Positions 28,531 to 38,458 of a stretch of 64,000 bases of DNA are shown here, in pieces. This DNA comes from Onishia taeanensis (GTDB lineage: Bacteria; Pseudomonadota; Gammaproteobacteria; Pseudomonadales; Halomonadaceae). The number at the start of each line of letters is the position of its first letter. The stretch's first letter is position 1. A model generated the notes under the pieces. The model saw nothing but the letters and a program-made list of their open reading frames with translations, did no database searches and had not been told where the DNA came from. The position numbers and the translations under genes are program-made. The stretch covers positions 62,001 to 126,000 of the forward strand of contig NZ_JABVXC010000011.1 in assembly GCF_013349955.1 (NCBI RefSeq). The letters are read 5' to 3'.

Positions 28531-29988
28531 CTACCCCAGGTCGATGCACAGGTACTTGGTCTCGAGGAATTCCTCGATGCCCTGATGACCACCCTCGCGT
28601 CCAAGACCTGAGGCCTTGACCCCACCGAAGGGGGCGGCGGCATTGGAGATCGCACCGGTATTGATACCGACCATGCCATATTCCAGCGCCTCAGAGACGC
28701 GCCACACCTGCCCCAGGTCGCGGCTATAGAAGTACGCCGCCAACCCGAACTCGGTGTCGTTGGCCATGCCGACGGCGTCCTCTTCATCATCGAAAGAGAA
28801 GACCGCCGCCAGCGGACCAAAGGTCTCTTCCTTGGCCACTCGCATGCCCGGGGTAACGCCGTTGACCAGCGTTGGCGTGAAGAAGCTGCCACCCAGCGGA
28901 TGCGGATGGCCGCCGAGCAGCACATGGGCGCCATTGTCGACGGCATCCTGGACGTGTTCGCTGACCTTGGCCACTGCCTTCTCGTCGATCAGCGGGCCGA
29001 TATTGATGCCTTCATGGGTGCCGTCACCGACATGCAGCTCCGAGTTCATGGCCGCAGCCAGCTTCTCGCAGAAGGCATTGACGACGCTGGACTGCACCAG
29101 GAAACGGTTGGTGCATACGCAGGTCTGACCGGCGTTGCGGAACTTGGCGGCCATGGCACCGTCAACGGCGGCATCCAGATCCGCACCCTCGAAGACGATG
29201 AAGGGCGCATTGCCACCCAGCTCCAGCGACAGCTTCTGGATATTCTGCGAGGCCTGCGCCATCAGCTGACGACCGACGTCGGTAGAGCCGGTGAAGGTGA
29301 TCTTGCGCACCACCGGTGACTCCGTCATGGCAGCCGCAATGGCGCTGGCCTGCCCCGGCACCACATTGAAGATCCCGCGCGGCACTCCCGCACGCTCGGC
29401 CAGCAGCGCCATGGCGGTAGCCGAGAACGGGGTCTGGCTGGCCGGCTTCACCACAATCGGACAGCCGGCAGCAAGGGCGGCACCGGCCTTGCGGGTGATC
29501 ATCGCCGCCGGGAAGTTCCAGGGCGTGATGGCCCCGACCACTCCGATCGGCGACTTGGTGACCACAACCCGCTGGTTGGCGTTGGCCGCGGGCACCGTCT
29601 CGCCATAAACGCGCCGCGCCTGCTCTGCGAACCAGCGCAGGAAGCTTGCCGCATAGGCAATTTCACCAGCGGCCTCCTTGAGCGGTTTGCCCTGTTCCAG
29701 GGTCATGATTTGCGCCAGCTCCTGCTGGTGCTCGTGCATCAGGTCGTGCCACTTCATGAGGATGTCGGCACGCTCAAGGGCGGTCAGCGCACGCCAAGCG
29801 GGGAAGGCATACTCGGCGGCGGCGATAGCACGCTCGGTCTCGCCCCGACCCAGGCGCGGCACTTGGCCAATCACCTCACCCGTGGCCGGATTGAGCACCT
29901 CGATCTGCTCGCCGCTGTCAGCAGCGACCCAACTGCCATCGATATAGGCAAAGGGACGAAACAGCGGGTTGTCTTGCAGATTTTCCAT
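28531..29988 (-). CDS. gabD: Succinate-semialdehyde dehydrogenase, GabD type
   Basis: A 485-residue aldehyde dehydrogenase that oxidises succinate semialdehyde to succinate, normally with NADP. SLELGGNAPFIVFEGADLD holds the catalytic Glu, and FRNAGQTCVCTNRFLVQ holds the catalytic Cys. TPWNFPAAMITRK is the nucleotide-binding segment. The closing VKASGLGREGGHQGIEEFLE is typical of GabD. The ATG at 29988 has aggag at good spacing; the frame to 30033 is rejected. No gabT lies beside it, so the specific substrate is inferred from similarity alone. Confidence 0.9.
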   Translation of the reverse strand: MENLQDNPLFRPFAYIDGSWVAADSGEQIEVLNPATGEVIGQVPRLGRGETERAIAAAEYAFPAWRALTALERADILMKWHDLMHEHQQELAQIMTLEQGKPLKEAAGEIAYAASFLRWFAEQARRVYGETVPAANANQRVVVTKSPIGVVGAITPWNFPAAMITRKAGAALAAGCPIVVKPASQTPFSATAMALLAERAGVPRGIFNVVPGQASAIAAAMTESPVVRKITFTGSTDVGRQLMAQASQNIQKLSLELGGNAPFIVFEGADLDAAVDGAMAAKFRNAGQTCVCTNRFLVQSSVVNAFCEKLAAAMNSELHVGDGTHEGINIGPLIDEKAVAKVSEHVQDAVDNGAHVLLGGHPHPLGGSFFTPTLVNGVTPGMRVAKEETFGPLAAVFSFDDEEDAVGMANDTEFGLAAYFYSRDLGQVWRVSEALEYGMVGINTGAISNAAAPFGGVKASGLGREGGHQGIEEFLETKYLCIDLG

Positions 29989-30048
29989 GGGAATTCTCCT
30001 TCCTGTGAAGCGGCGGGATAACCCGAACCGCATGCGGATGATGCCAAA

Positions 30049-30558
30049 TCAGTTGGGAGGCTGTATCGATGGCTCCACCGACACCGATGTATCAACCAAG
30101 ACCGACAGCACGGCCAGCAACAGCGCCAGGCCGATGGCCCCCCAGCAGAATAGTCGCCCCGAATAGCGCTGAGGCGCACGATGGATCTGTCTCAGGCCCA
30201 ACACGGCCAGCACCGCAGCCACCAGCCCCAACAAGGGGGCGAGTCCGTCCAAAAACATGCTGAGAAAGGCCACGCTGATGGCCGCAATGGCAAAACCGGA
30301 ATGCCGTCGAGGTACGGCATTCCCGGCGCCATCTTGAGGGGGATGGGGCTGACTGGCCCTGGCCCTTAGCTGGGCTTCCGGCCGGTTGATCAGCTGCTCG
30401 GCTCGCTCACCTCGCGGCGTAAAACGCACCGCGATGTGAGGCCCAGGCAGGCCCCGGCCACGCCAGTCAGAAAGCTGGAAGGTAAATCGCTGACCGTTAG
30501 TGGCCTCGACGACGCCTTGCTGGGCGTCATCATCGAAGGCGAGGATGTCGCCGTCCAA
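30049..30558 (-). CDS. Uncharacterised membrane protein with a cold-shock-like N-terminus
   Basis: A 169-residue protein translated from a TTG start with aggag six bases upstream. The first 60 residues (MDGDILAFDDDAQQGVVEAT, then FTFQLSDWRG and VRFTPRG) resemble the short OB-fold or cold-shock-like domain found before membrane segments in several uncharacterised proteins. Two or three hydrophobic helices fill residues 85-165. I do not recognise a named family. It lies between gabD and folX on the same strand; the OB-like assignment is inferred from pattern. Confidence 0.65.
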   Translation of the reverse strand: MDGDILAFDDDAQQGVVEATNGQRFTFQLSDWRGRGLPGPHIAVRFTPRGERAEQLINRPEAQLRARASQPHPPQDGAGNAVPRRHSGFAIAAISVAFLSMFLDGLAPLLGLVAAVLAVLGLRQIHRAPQRYSGRLFCWGAIGLALLLAVLSVLVDTSVSVEPSIQPPN

Positions 30559-30624
30559 GGGAATCTCCTGTCAATCGACGCTGGCTTCCATGCTAAGCCG
30601 AATTGGCCACTGTCACCAAGTCAT

Positions 30625-31035
30625 TCAGACATCAGCAGCCACTTCCCGAGAATCAGACAGCGTGATCGACACCGAATCAGAGAAACGCAGGGCATGGAGC
30701 TTGTCAATTTCGACCTGTGCGGTCAGCACCTGCTCGTAGGACATGATGATATCGAGCACCTCCCGCGTCATGCGTTCGAGCAGCAGGAAGCGGTTCTCTT
30801 CCACATGCGTGATGACGTGCTTGGTGATGGTGCGATAGTTCAGCGCTTGGTCGATATGGTTGAACTGCACCGCACGATCCGCACGATAGCGAATCACCGC
30901 ATTGATCACCACATCCTGACGGTTGCGAATCTCTTCTTCCTTGATGCCGATATAGGTTCGCAACCTGAGGTTCTTGATGCGAATGGTGGCAAGGTCATGA
31001 TCGAGATGCTGGTCGTTCAAGGCGTGCAGCGGCAT
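30625..31035 (-). CDS. folX: Dihydroneopterin triphosphate 2'-epimerase FolX
   Basis: A 136-residue tunnelling-fold enzyme that epimerises dihydroneopterin triphosphate to the monapterin form. [20 protein letters not shown] is the FolX/FolB N-terminus. The segment [22 protein letters not shown] with the catalytic Glu region follows, and [16 protein letters not shown] favours FolX over FolB. The upstream neighbour, 25 bp away, is folE, which makes its substrate. That pairing occurs in pseudomonads and relatives that make tetrahydromonapterin. Confidence 0.88.
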   Translation of the reverse strand: MPLHALNDQHLDHDLATIRIKNLRLRTYIGIKEEEIRNRQDVVINAVIRYRADRAVQFNHIDQALNYRTITKHVITHVEENRFLLLERMTREVLDIIMSYEQVLTAQVEIDKLHALRFSDSVSITLSDSREVAADV

Positions 31036-31060
31036 GACGAACTCCCTTCGAGTGAGCGGC

Positions 31061-31618
31061 TCAGCGTCCGTTGATCAGGGTCAGGAATTCCTGGCGAGTC
31101 GACTGGTTGGCACGGAAAGCGCCCAGCATGACGGAACTGCTCATGCTGGAGTTCTGCTTCTCGACGCCGCGCATCATCATGCAGAGATGCTTGGCCTCGA
31201 TGACCACCGCCACACCACGAGCATCGGTGACCTGCTGAACGGCCTCGGCTATCTGGCGGGTCAGATTCTCCTGAATCTGCAGGCGTCGCGCATACATGTC
31301 GACGATGCGGGCGAACTTGGAAAGCCCCAGTACCTTGCCGCTCGGCAGGTAGGCGATATGGCACTTGCCGATAAAGGGCAGCATGTGATGCTCACACATC
31401 GAATAAAGCTCGATATCTTTAACCAGCACCATCTCATCGGTTTCGGATTCGAAAACGGCCCCATTGATCAGCGACTCAAGCGACTGCTCGTAACCGTGAG
31501 TCAAAAATTGCATGGCCTTGGCGGCCCGCTTAGGGGTATCGCGTAGGCCCTCTCGCTCCGGGTCTTCGCCCAGGCCGGTGATGATCTGACGAAAATGATC
31601 GGCGAGTTGTTCAGTCAT
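31061..31618 (-). CDS. folE: GTP cyclohydrolase I
   Basis: A 185-residue type I enzyme that converts GTP to 7,8-dihydroneopterin triphosphate, the entry step of folate and pterin synthesis. [20 protein letters not shown] carries the zinc Cys and His ligands and the catalytic His. [16 protein letters not shown] holds the second zinc Cys region, although Cys precedes the MMM here ([10 protein letters not shown]). [20 protein letters not shown] is canonical. It is co-oriented with folX. Confidence 0.95.
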   Translation of the reverse strand: MTEQLADHFRQIITGLGEDPEREGLRDTPKRAAKAMQFLTHGYEQSLESLINGAVFESETDEMVLVKDIELYSMCEHHMLPFIGKCHIAYLPSGKVLGLSKFARIVDMYARRLQIQENLTRQIAEAVQQVTDARGVAVVIEAKHLCMMMRGVEKQNSSMSSSVMLGAFRANQSTRQEFLTLINGR

Positions 31619-31870
31619 GATGGGGCCTTTACGCTAAATAATCTACAAAAGGTATACAGATTTCTTTTTTCGTACAACATCAAAATGTCATAAAGCCGTT
31701 AATTTTATCCTACCCGGCGCCACCATGCAGCGCTGCTCGCGGAGAATCCCCGGCAATGACGTGACATCATGCCGCGTGCAGCCCTCTCTCGGTGGCTGAT
31801 GCCTGCAAAACGCCCTATGGTAAAGTGGATTTCTCTACCTGTAAGGCCCGCTGGATACCGAGATGCTCCT

Positions 31871-32437
31871 ATGATGAAACGCCATGTTCTCCTGCTGGCA
31901 GCCAGCCTGATACTGCCGAGCCTGGCCATGGGCGATACCCTGCGTCTTCCTTCACAGGCCCGCATCGACGTGCAGGTCATCGATACCCTGAGTCTGAATC
32001 AGGCGACCCCCAGCCGTGCCAATGTGCTGCTTAAACCCTGGGTGGTACGCAAATCCGTGGACAGTCCTGCAGCCGTCGACGGACGAGAGGCATCACACCA
32101 GCTGCCATCGCACTGCCTGATCACCGCCGATGCCCACCTGGTCGACGGGCGCATACGGCTATCCGCCAACACGCTGACCTGCATCGACATGATGGGCGAT
32201 ACACGCGAGATCTACAGTGGCAAGCTCTCGGCGGCGGCTCGCGAAACCAATGGCGACTTCGGAGTCACTGCCACCTGCCTCGCAAGCAACGCACAAGGCT
32301 GCCAGAGCGTCGAGTTGCGCCCGGCCCATGCGTTCCAGCTGGAACTGGGGCAGGCACTGGCCATCGAGGCCCAGGACAACCCCTCGCGTCGCCTCAATGA
32401 ACAGCGCCTTAATGCCAATCAAGCGCCAGCCGAGTAG
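31871..32437 (+). CDS. Exported protein of unknown function
   Basis: A 188-residue protein with a clear signal peptide (KRHVLLLAASLILPSLAMG, cleavage near AMG-D), so probably periplasmic. It has four Cys residues after the signal, in SHCLI, LTCID, ATCLA and QGCQS, which could form two disulfides. The central part faintly recalls the lumen segment of conjugal TraB/VirB10 proteins, but no other transfer gene is nearby, so this is not claimed. The start at 31871 is chosen because it begins the signal peptide; an ATG three bases later is equally possible. Confidence 0.65.
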   Translation: MMKRHVLLLAASLILPSLAMGDTLRLPSQARIDVQVIDTLSLNQATPSRANVLLKPWVVRKSVDSPAAVDGREASHQLPSHCLITADAHLVDGRIRLSANTLTCIDMMGDTREIYSGKLSAAARETNGDFGVTATCLASNAQGCQSVELRPAHAFQLELGQALAIEAQDNPSRRLNEQRLNANQAPAE

Positions 32438-32592
32438 GCAACCTTCAAGCCGAACGTCAGCCCCGCAACCAAGGCCCGGTCGAGTATCGGCATCGTGGCC
32501 ATTGCCAGCGGCCATCAGCGCGCCTCTTTGCTTGCTGCTTGACGTCCTGTGACTCCGCTTTTCCCTGCTTGCTCTCTCTACTGTCTAGTGCC

Positions 32593-33579
32593 TCAGGCCA
32601 GCCAGCGGGGCTTGGACTCTAGCAGCTGACGCTGCTGCTCGAGCGTGCGCAGATGCTGATCCCAGTAACCCTCGTCGGCTACCCAAGGGAAGGCCCTGGG
32701 GAACGCTGGGTCTGACCAGCGCGTTACCAGCCAGGCGGCGTAGCGGATCAACCGCAGACTTCTCAACGGTTCGATCCAGGCCAGCTCGCCGCGGGGAAAG
32801 TCTCGATGCTGCTCATAGCCCTCGAGCAACTCGGATAGCTGCATCTGTGCTTCCTGATCGTGCTGGGCAGTCAGCATCATCCATAGATCCTGAACCGCCG
32901 GTGCCATCAGGCAGTCATCAAAATCGACCAGCGCAAAGTGCTCGTCCCGCCCCAGGATATTGCCCAGATGACAGTCTCCATGGGTACGAATCAGCGCATC
33001 GGCAGGAAACGCCCTCGCCTTGAGCTGCTCGCCCAGGGTGGCGCTGATACGCTCGTAGGCTTGGCGCTGTTGGCGGCTCAGCCAGGGAGATGTCAGCACC
33101 TGCTCGCGGCTTTCCTCGACCATGCGGGTCATGTCCAGCCGCTGGCGATGCTCGAAGGGCCGTTGGTCGCCAACCGCATGCAGCTGACCGACCAGATCTC
33201 CGAGGGCAAAGAGGTGGACCGGATTATCGAGCTCCGGTGCCTGGCCGCTGAGCTGCGGGAAAAGCGCAAAGCGGAAGCCCTCGAAGTGATGCAGGCTGAC
33301 GCCCTTGGCATCGCGCCAGGGGGCTGCCACCGGAACCCCCGCGGCCCCCAGCTCGACCAGAAAATCATGCTCTTCCTGAATCTGTGCATCGCTCCAGCGC
33401 TGGGGACGGTAAAACTTGGCCACCCAGCGACGCCGCTCGTCATCGTGAAACAGGAAGACCCGGTTCTCGTAGCTGTTGAGCGCAAAGGGTTCGCCTGGCA
33501 ACCAGAAGCCCAGCGACTCGACGGCATCGACGATGCGTGAGGGACTTAGCTGTTCGAAGGGATGGGGAGCGTCGGCCAC
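32593..33579 (-). CDS. srkA: Stress response kinase A (YihE/SrkA family)
   Basis: A 328-residue protein kinase-like enzyme of the APH/HipA superfamily that counters MazEF-linked death under stress in E. coli. GFRFALFPQLSGQAPELDN is a family block. LIRTHGDCHLGNIL is the catalytic loop with the active Asp, and FALVDFDDCLMAPAVQDLWM is the metal-binding segment. Start is a GTG giving MADAPHPFEQLSPSRIVDA, which matches family N-termini. It is a single gene between an exported protein and comF. Confidence 0.93.
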   Translation of the reverse strand: MADAPHPFEQLSPSRIVDAVESLGFWLPGEPFALNSYENRVFLFHDDERRRWVAKFYRPQRWSDAQIQEEHDFLVELGAAGVPVAAPWRDAKGVSLHHFEGFRFALFPQLSGQAPELDNPVHLFALGDLVGQLHAVGDQRPFEHRQRLDMTRMVEESREQVLTSPWLSRQQRQAYERISATLGEQLKARAFPADALIRTHGDCHLGNILGRDEHFALVDFDDCLMAPAVQDLWMMLTAQHDQEAQMQLSELLEGYEQHRDFPRGELAWIEPLRSLRLIRYAAWLVTRWSDPAFPRAFPWVADEGYWDQHLRTLEQQRQLLESKPRWLA

Positions 33580-33672
33580 GGCGTGATCCTGATTGGCGAA
33601 TAGACCCGCATGCTAGCAGATATCGCCCTTGTCACCTGACTAGGCAATGTCTGAAAAGTACTGCGCTCGAGA

Positions 33673-34539
33673 TCAACGCCTGGGAGTGCGCGCCACCGCC
33701 CAGGTCTCGATGCGCTGAGCACCCGCCGCCCGGCAGGCCTTCGCCAGGGCATCGAAAGTGGCACCGGTGGTCATCACATCGTCGAGCAGCACCACATGCG
33801 CGGGCAACGGCCGGTCGATCCTGAAGGCATTGCGCAGGTTGGCACGGCGCGCCTTGCGCGGTAGACCGCGCTGGGTCGGCGTCATGCGTACCCGTTGCGC
33901 CGTCATGCAGGGCAAGCCCAATCGGCGGGCGAGTCGTCGCCCCAGCCAGTCAGCCTGATCGAAACCACGCTCCCTTGCACGCAGCGGATGCAGCGGCACC
34001 GGGATCACCGCGTCGGGCCGCCGGCCAAAAGCCGATGACACCCTGCTTTCTGTCGTCGCGCTTGCCGAATCCTCGACACCCCCACCTGTCACTCCCTCCT
34101 TGACTCTCTCCTTGACTCTCTCTTTAACCCCCTCTTCAAGACGCTCTTCCAGACCCGCCTCGATCAGCGCCAGCAAGAGCGTACCTGCCCGCGGCGAAGC
34201 CGAAAACTTGAACGCCCGCACCAGGCGCACGACCTCTTGCTCATAGCGCAGCGGCACCCAAGCACTATCAAAAGTGGGAGGCTGGGTCAGACAGGCACCG
34301 CAGCGAATATCGCCATCGAACCGATAACGGCCCGACATCAACGTTTCTGTCATCGGCTCGGCACAGCCAACGCAGGCGAGCGTATTCCAGGGCAATGTCG
34401 CCGCGCAGGCAGTACACCAGTGCGCACCGGGAGGTGGTGTACCAAGACAAAAGGCGCAATGCCCGGGCAGAGCAAACCGCAGCCAACGGTCAACCATCGA
34501 AAGCCACCCAGTTGACAGCAACGTCGCAGCCTCTATCAT
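33673..34539 (-). CDS. ComF family phosphoribosyltransferase-like protein with a repeat-rich insertion
   Basis: An N-terminal zinc-ribbon-like part has Cys pairs CAFC, CTAC, CVGC and CGAC. A phosphoribosyltransferase fold ends in HVVLLDDVMTTGATFDAL, the PRPP loop. In naturally competent bacteria ComF assists DNA uptake; here the role is open. Around residues 130-150 an unusual insertion reads EEGVKERVKERVKEGV, made from a 12-bp coding repeat, before VIPVPLHPLRARERGFDQA. The ATG at 34539 is used; a TTG at 34554 and an ATG at 34497 (MVDRWLRFALPG) are alternatives. It diverges from bioB, as in many gammaproteobacteria. Confidence 0.9.
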   Translation of the reverse strand: MIEAATLLSTGWLSMVDRWLRFALPGHCAFCLGTPPPGAHWCTACAATLPWNTLACVGCAEPMTETLMSGRYRFDGDIRCGACLTQPPTFDSAWVPLRYEQEVVRLVRAFKFSASPRAGTLLLALIEAGLEERLEEGVKERVKERVKEGVTGGGVEDSASATTESRVSSAFGRRPDAVIPVPLHPLRARERGFDQADWLGRRLARRLGLPCMTAQRVRMTPTQRGLPRKARRANLRNAFRIDRPLPAHVVLLDDVMTTGATFDALAKACRAAGAQRIETWAVARTPRR

Positions 34540-34543
34540 CACT

Positions 34544-34571
34544 GTTAACCCCAAGCGAAATAAAAGTTAAC
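34544..34571. promoter_or_regulatory. Possible BirA-type operator between comF and bioB
   Basis: Two copies of the palindromic core gttaac lie 16 bp apart in the 55-bp gap upstream of bioB, within tgttaacc and agttaacc. BirA operators are paired half-sites of related sequence (tgtaaacc type) at similar spacing. The outer bases do not form a full inverted repeat, so the call is tentative. Confidence 0.4.
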
Positions 34572-34594
34572 CAAACATCACGAGCGCCTCTGAT

Positions 34595-35686
34595 ATGACC
34601 TTAGCCAGCCCCGCTGCCATTCGCCATGATTGGCACCTCGCCGAGATCGAGGCACTGTTCGCCCTGCCCTTCAATGATCTGCTCTTCCAGGCCCAGCAAG
34701 TCCACCGCCAACACTTCGATGCCAATGCCGTTCAGGTGTCGACCCTTTTGTCGATCAAGACCGGGGCCTGTCCGGAAGACTGCAAGTACTGCCCGCAGTC
34801 GGGCCACTACAACACCGGACTTGGCAAGGAGAAGCTGCTCGAAATCGAGAAAGTAGTCGCGCAGGCACGTGACGCCAAGGCCGCCGGCGCCAGCCGCTTC
34901 TGCATGGGGGCCGCCTGGCGCAGCCCGCGACAGAAGGATCTAGATGTGGTGCTGGAGATGGTCCGCCAGGTCAAATCCCTGGGGCTCGAGACATGCATGA
35001 CGCTTGGCATGCTCGACGATGACCAGGCGCAGCAGCTTTCCACCGCCGGGCTGGATTATTACAACCACAACCTGGATACCTCACCGGAGTACTACGGCGA
35101 GATCATCACCACACGCAGCTATGACGAGCGCCTCGAGACGCTAGCCAACGTGCGCGAGGCCGGCATGAAAATCTGCTCCGGCGGCATTCTCGGCATGGGC
35201 GAGGCACCCCGCGACCGCGCCTCGATGCTCAAGCAACTGGCCAGCCTGTCCCCACACCCGGAGTCGGTGCCCATCAACATGCTGGTCAAGGTCAAGGGTA
35301 CCCCGCTAGAGGACGTCGATGACCTGGACCCCATCGATTTCGTGCGCGCCATCGCCGTGGCACGCATCATGATGCCCAAGAGTCACGTTCGTCTGTCCGC
35401 CGGGCGCGAGCTGATGAGCGAGTCGACACAGGCCTTGGCCTTTATCGCCGGCGCAAACTCGATATTCTATGGTGACAAGCTGCTGACGACCGAAAACCCC
35501 GACGTTCTGCGTGACCGGACCCTGTTCGACAAGCTTGGCTTACATCCCGAGGAAAACCGGACTTGTCAGGATGAGACCGAGCAGGAAGCAGCCCTGGATG
35601 CCTCATTGCGCCGCCAGGTCGTCGAACGCAAGGCCCCCCAAGAGCTTTTCTATGATGCCACCGCTGAAACCCACAACATCGCCTGA
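34595..35686 (+). CDS. bioB: Biotin synthase
   Basis: A 363-residue radical-SAM enzyme that inserts sulfur into dethiobiotin. The iron-sulfur motif is [46 protein letters not shown] and [12 protein letters not shown] are family blocks. First gene of a five-gene run bioB-F-H-C-D containing every step from malonyl-ACP methylation to biotin except bioA, which is not in this window. Its 3' end overlaps the chosen bioF start by about 30 bp. Confidence 0.97.
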   Translation: MTLASPAAIRHDWHLAEIEALFALPFNDLLFQAQQVHRQHFDANAVQVSTLLSIKTGACPEDCKYCPQSGHYNTGLGKEKLLEIEKVVAQARDAKAAGASRFCMGAAWRSPRQKDLDVVLEMVRQVKSLGLETCMTLGMLDDDQAQQLSTAGLDYYNHNLDTSPEYYGEIITTRSYDERLETLANVREAGMKICSGGILGMGEAPRDRASMLKQLASLSPHPESVPINMLVKVKGTPLEDVDDLDPIDFVRAIAVARIMMPKSHVRLSAGRELMSESTQALAFIAGANSIFYGDKLLTTENPDVLRDRTLFDKLGLHPEENRTCQDETEQEAALDASLRRQVVERKAPQELFYDATAETHNIA

Positions 35687-36842
35687 CGTGCTCAGGAGCC
35701 GTCTCGAAGCGCGGCTGGCGCGCCAGCGCCAGCAGGACCTGTGGCGCGAACGCCTGAGTATGTCCCCGAATCCAGGGGCCCAGCTGCGCGACTTCGCAAG
35801 CAATGACTACCTGGGCCTGGCGCGTGATCCGCGGGTCGCCGAAGCCATGGCAGTCGGCGCCCGTCGCGAGGGCGCCGGCGCTGGCGCTTCCCACTTGGTC
35901 AATGGACACTTTCCTGTCCACCAGGCACTGGAGGAACGCTTGGCCGAGCTCACCGGACGGCCAAGGGCGCTGCTTTTCTCCACGGGCTACATGGCCAATC
36001 TCGGCGCACTCCAGACCCTATGCGATGGCGAGACACGGGTATTTCAGGACCGGCTGAACCATGCCTCGCTGCTCGATGGAGCGCGACTGGCTCAATCACC
36101 TTCGCGGCGCTTTCATCACCGTGACCTTGACGATCTCGAGCGCCTCCTTAGCCGGGCGCCGCGAGAGTCCGCCAAACTGGTGGTCAGCGACGGCGTCTTC
36201 AGCATGGATGGCGACACGGCCGACGTGGCAGGCCTCGCCGCCGCCTGCCAGCGCCAGGGGGCCTGGCTGATGATCGACGATGCGCACGGCATCGGCGTAT
36301 TAGGCAAGCAAGGTGCCGGCCTGGTGGGCCAGCGTTTCTCCAGCCGACAGGTACCCGTGCTGGTCGGCACACTCGGCAAGGCATTTGGCAGCTGTGGCGC
36401 CTTCGTGGCAGGGGACGACGTGCTGATCAGCGCCCTGACACAATTCGCCAAACCCTATATCTACACGACGGCTCAGCCTCCAGGGGTGGCCCATGCAACG
36501 CTGCGCGCGCTAGATATCAGCGAGCAGGAACCCGAGCGCAGAGAGAGGCTGCATGGCCATGTCCAGCATTTCCGCCAGGCAGCCGAGGCCATCGGGCTCC
36601 CGCTGATGGATTCCGCCACCCCCATTCAGCCCATTCTGCTCGGCGACAATCAGCGCGTCATGCGCTGGAGCCTGGCCCTGCGCGACGCCGGCTTCATGGT
36701 CGGCGCGATTCGTCACCCAACCGTACCCCGCGGCACGGCACGTCTGAGAGTCGTACTCAACGCCCTGCACGAGTCGCACGACATCGAGGCGTTGCTCGAC
36801 GCGCTCGCCGAACTCAAGTTCCTCGAGGCTAAAGCACCGTGA
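35655..36842 (+). CDS. bioF: 8-amino-7-oxononanoate synthase
   Basis: A PLP enzyme condensing pimeloyl-ACP with alanine. The PLP Lys is in [31 protein letters not shown] is the substrate-entry block, and [13 protein letters not shown] carries the Asp and His that hold PLP. Start is uncertain: ATG codons at 35652 and 35655 overlap bioB, while a GTG at 35688 lies one base after the bioB stop. From 35655 the protein has 395 residues. The stop overlaps the bioH GTG. Confidence 0.94.
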   Translation: MPPLKPTTSPDVLRSRLEARLARQRQQDLWRERLSMSPNPGAQLRDFASNDYLGLARDPRVAEAMAVGARREGAGAGASHLVNGHFPVHQALEERLAELTGRPRALLFSTGYMANLGALQTLCDGETRVFQDRLNHASLLDGARLAQSPSRRFHHRDLDDLERLLSRAPRESAKLVVSDGVFSMDGDTADVAGLAAACQRQGAWLMIDDAHGIGVLGKQGAGLVGQRFSSRQVPVLVGTLGKAFGSCGAFVAGDDVLISALTQFAKPYIYTTAQPPGVAHATLRALDISEQEPERRERLHGHVQHFRQAAEAIGLPLMDSATPIQPILLGDNQRVMRWSLALRDAGFMVGAIRHPTVPRGTARLRVVLNALHESHDIEALLDALAELKFLEAKAP

Positions 36843-37618
36843 CGCGACTCGTTCTGCTATCCGGCTGGGGCATAGACGCCCGGATCTGGCAGCCGCTGAT
36901 GACCTCACTGCCCACCGATATCGACGTGAGCACGCCGGACTGGCCCGGCTATGGCACTCGCCAGGGTACCGACACACCCGAGGATCTGACGACATTGGCC
37001 AGGGCCATGGCGGATGACCTTCGCCAAGACAGCCTTTGGGTCGGCTGGTCACTGGGCGGCCTACTGGCCACCGCATTGCTGAAGCATTTGCCGGCGCCCA
37101 AGTCGCTGGTGTTACTGGGCATGCGCGAGCGTTTCACGACCCTGGACGCAGCACGAGGCGGCGTGACGCCGTCTGCCCTGGCCACCTTTAACGACGCCTT
37201 CCAGCATGACCCGCTGGCCGCCTGGCGCCACTTCCTGCGCTGGCAGCTAAGCGGAGAGCCAAGCCCCCGTCATGCGCATCGCCAACTGCAAGCGCTGATT
37301 GGCAAGGAGCCACCCGCCACCTATGCCAGCCTTGCCATTGGCCTCGACTGGCTAGAAAGACTCGACAATACCGGGATCTGTGCCTCTCCCCCCTGCCCGA
37401 TACTCACCGTGACAGGCGAGCGGGATCCGCTGACCGCAATCGCCGACCCCGCCTCGGCGCATCATATGTCTCGTTCAATCGAGCAAGCCGGCCACTGTCC
37501 GCAGCTTTCACAGCCGCAGATCCTGGCCGGCCGGCTGGCCGCACTGGCCCACGAGCATGAAATAAACCTACATGCGGACACCCACCCACTGCCTCACGGG
37601 GAGCCTCCGTGCACCTAG
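36839..37618 (+). CDS. bioH: Pimeloyl-ACP methyl ester carboxylesterase
   Basis: A 259-residue alpha/beta hydrolase that removes the methyl group from pimeloyl-ACP methyl ester and ends BioC-primed chain growth. GWGIDARIWQPL at the start and GWSLGGLLATAL with the nucleophile Ser are typical. GERDPLTAIAD supplies the Asp, and the His lies in QAGHCPQLSQP. The GTG start overlaps the bioF stop (GTGA), so translation is coupled. It overlaps bioC by about 10 bp. Confidence 0.93.
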   Translation: MTRLVLLSGWGIDARIWQPLMTSLPTDIDVSTPDWPGYGTRQGTDTPEDLTTLARAMADDLRQDSLWVGWSLGGLLATALLKHLPAPKSLVLLGMRERFTTLDAARGGVTPSALATFNDAFQHDPLAAWRHFLRWQLSGEPSPRHAHRQLQALIGKEPPATYASLAIGLDWLERLDNTGICASPPCPILTVTGERDPLTAIADPASAHHMSRSIEQAGHCPQLSQPQILAGRLAALAHEHEINLHADTHPLPHGEPPCT

Positions 37619-38433
37619 CAACGACTCTCTCGGACCCGTTAACGGACGCGACACGATCAGCAGCCTCCAACGACTGGCGTCGGCGCGTCGCCCACGCCTT
37701 CAGCCGTGCCGCTCCCCACTATGGCGAGTTGGCCAAGGCACAGCAGACCATGGGACAAGCTCTCTGGCGGCGGCTTCCCGACACGGCGACACGGATTCTT
37801 GACCTCGGCTGCGGCCCCGGCCACTGGACGGCCCGCCTGGCCCAACGCTATTCGGCCCCAGGCCTGCCTGCCCAGGTGCTCGGGCTCGACCTGGCCCCGG
37901 GCATGCTGGAAAGGGCCCGCGCCGAGCATGGCAAGCGGCTGGGCTGGCTGTGCGGTGACGCCTCCCGTCTTCCGCTTGCTAACCGGAGCCTGGACCTGGT
38001 GTTCTCCAACCTGGCCATCCAGTGGTGCCCGAACCTGGACGCCGTGCTGGCAGAGCTCCAGCGAGTGCTGCGGCCCGGCGGTCGAGCGCTGATCAACACC
38101 CTAGCCCCTGGCACCCTTAGCGAAGTCGGCTGGGCCTGGTCCCGGCCCCGCGCCCTGCTCACCTTCATGCCTGCCTCGGCACTGGAGCAAGCGGCGCAGC
38201 GAGCCGGCTTCGTTGACAGGGATCTCGAGCAGGTCGAGGAGCGCTTTCATTACCCGGACCTGACGGCGGTGATGGCCTCGATCAAGGGCGTAGGGGCGCA
38301 GCTGTCGCGACCTGCCAGCGCCCTGACCCGGCGTGACGTCGCTCGTGCCAAGGAGCGCTTCGAGCAAATTCGCGACAGCCAGGGCCTACCGGTCAGCTAT
38401 CAACGCCTGACACTTGAGCTCATCAAGACCTGA
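37609..38433 (+). CDS. bioC: Malonyl-ACP O-methyltransferase
   Basis: A 274-residue SAM-dependent methyltransferase that caps malonyl-ACP with a methyl group so that fatty-acid enzymes can extend it to pimelate. VAHAFSRAAPHYGELAKAQQ is the BioC-type start, RILDLGCGPGHWTARLA the SAM-binding motif and LVFSNLAIQWCPNLDAVLAE a conserved BioC block. Start is a GTG inside the end of bioH. It lies between bioH and bioD in the operon. Confidence 0.94.
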   Translation: MHLATTLSDPLTDATRSAASNDWRRRVAHAFSRAAPHYGELAKAQQTMGQALWRRLPDTATRILDLGCGPGHWTARLAQRYSAPGLPAQVLGLDLAPGMLERARAEHGKRLGWLCGDASRLPLANRSLDLVFSNLAIQWCPNLDAVLAELQRVLRPGGRALINTLAPGTLSEVGWAWSRPRALLTFMPASALEQAAQRAGFVDRDLEQVEERFHYPDLTAVMASIKGVGAQLSRPASALTRRDVARAKERFEQIRDSQGLPVSYQRLTLELIKT

Positions 38434-38458
38434 CGACCCGAAGATTTACGGATATTGC

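Noticed and set aside
31871..32437. Conjugation protein (TraB/VirB10-like) for the exported protein
   Set aside because: Only a faint segment resemblance and no other transfer gene in the window.
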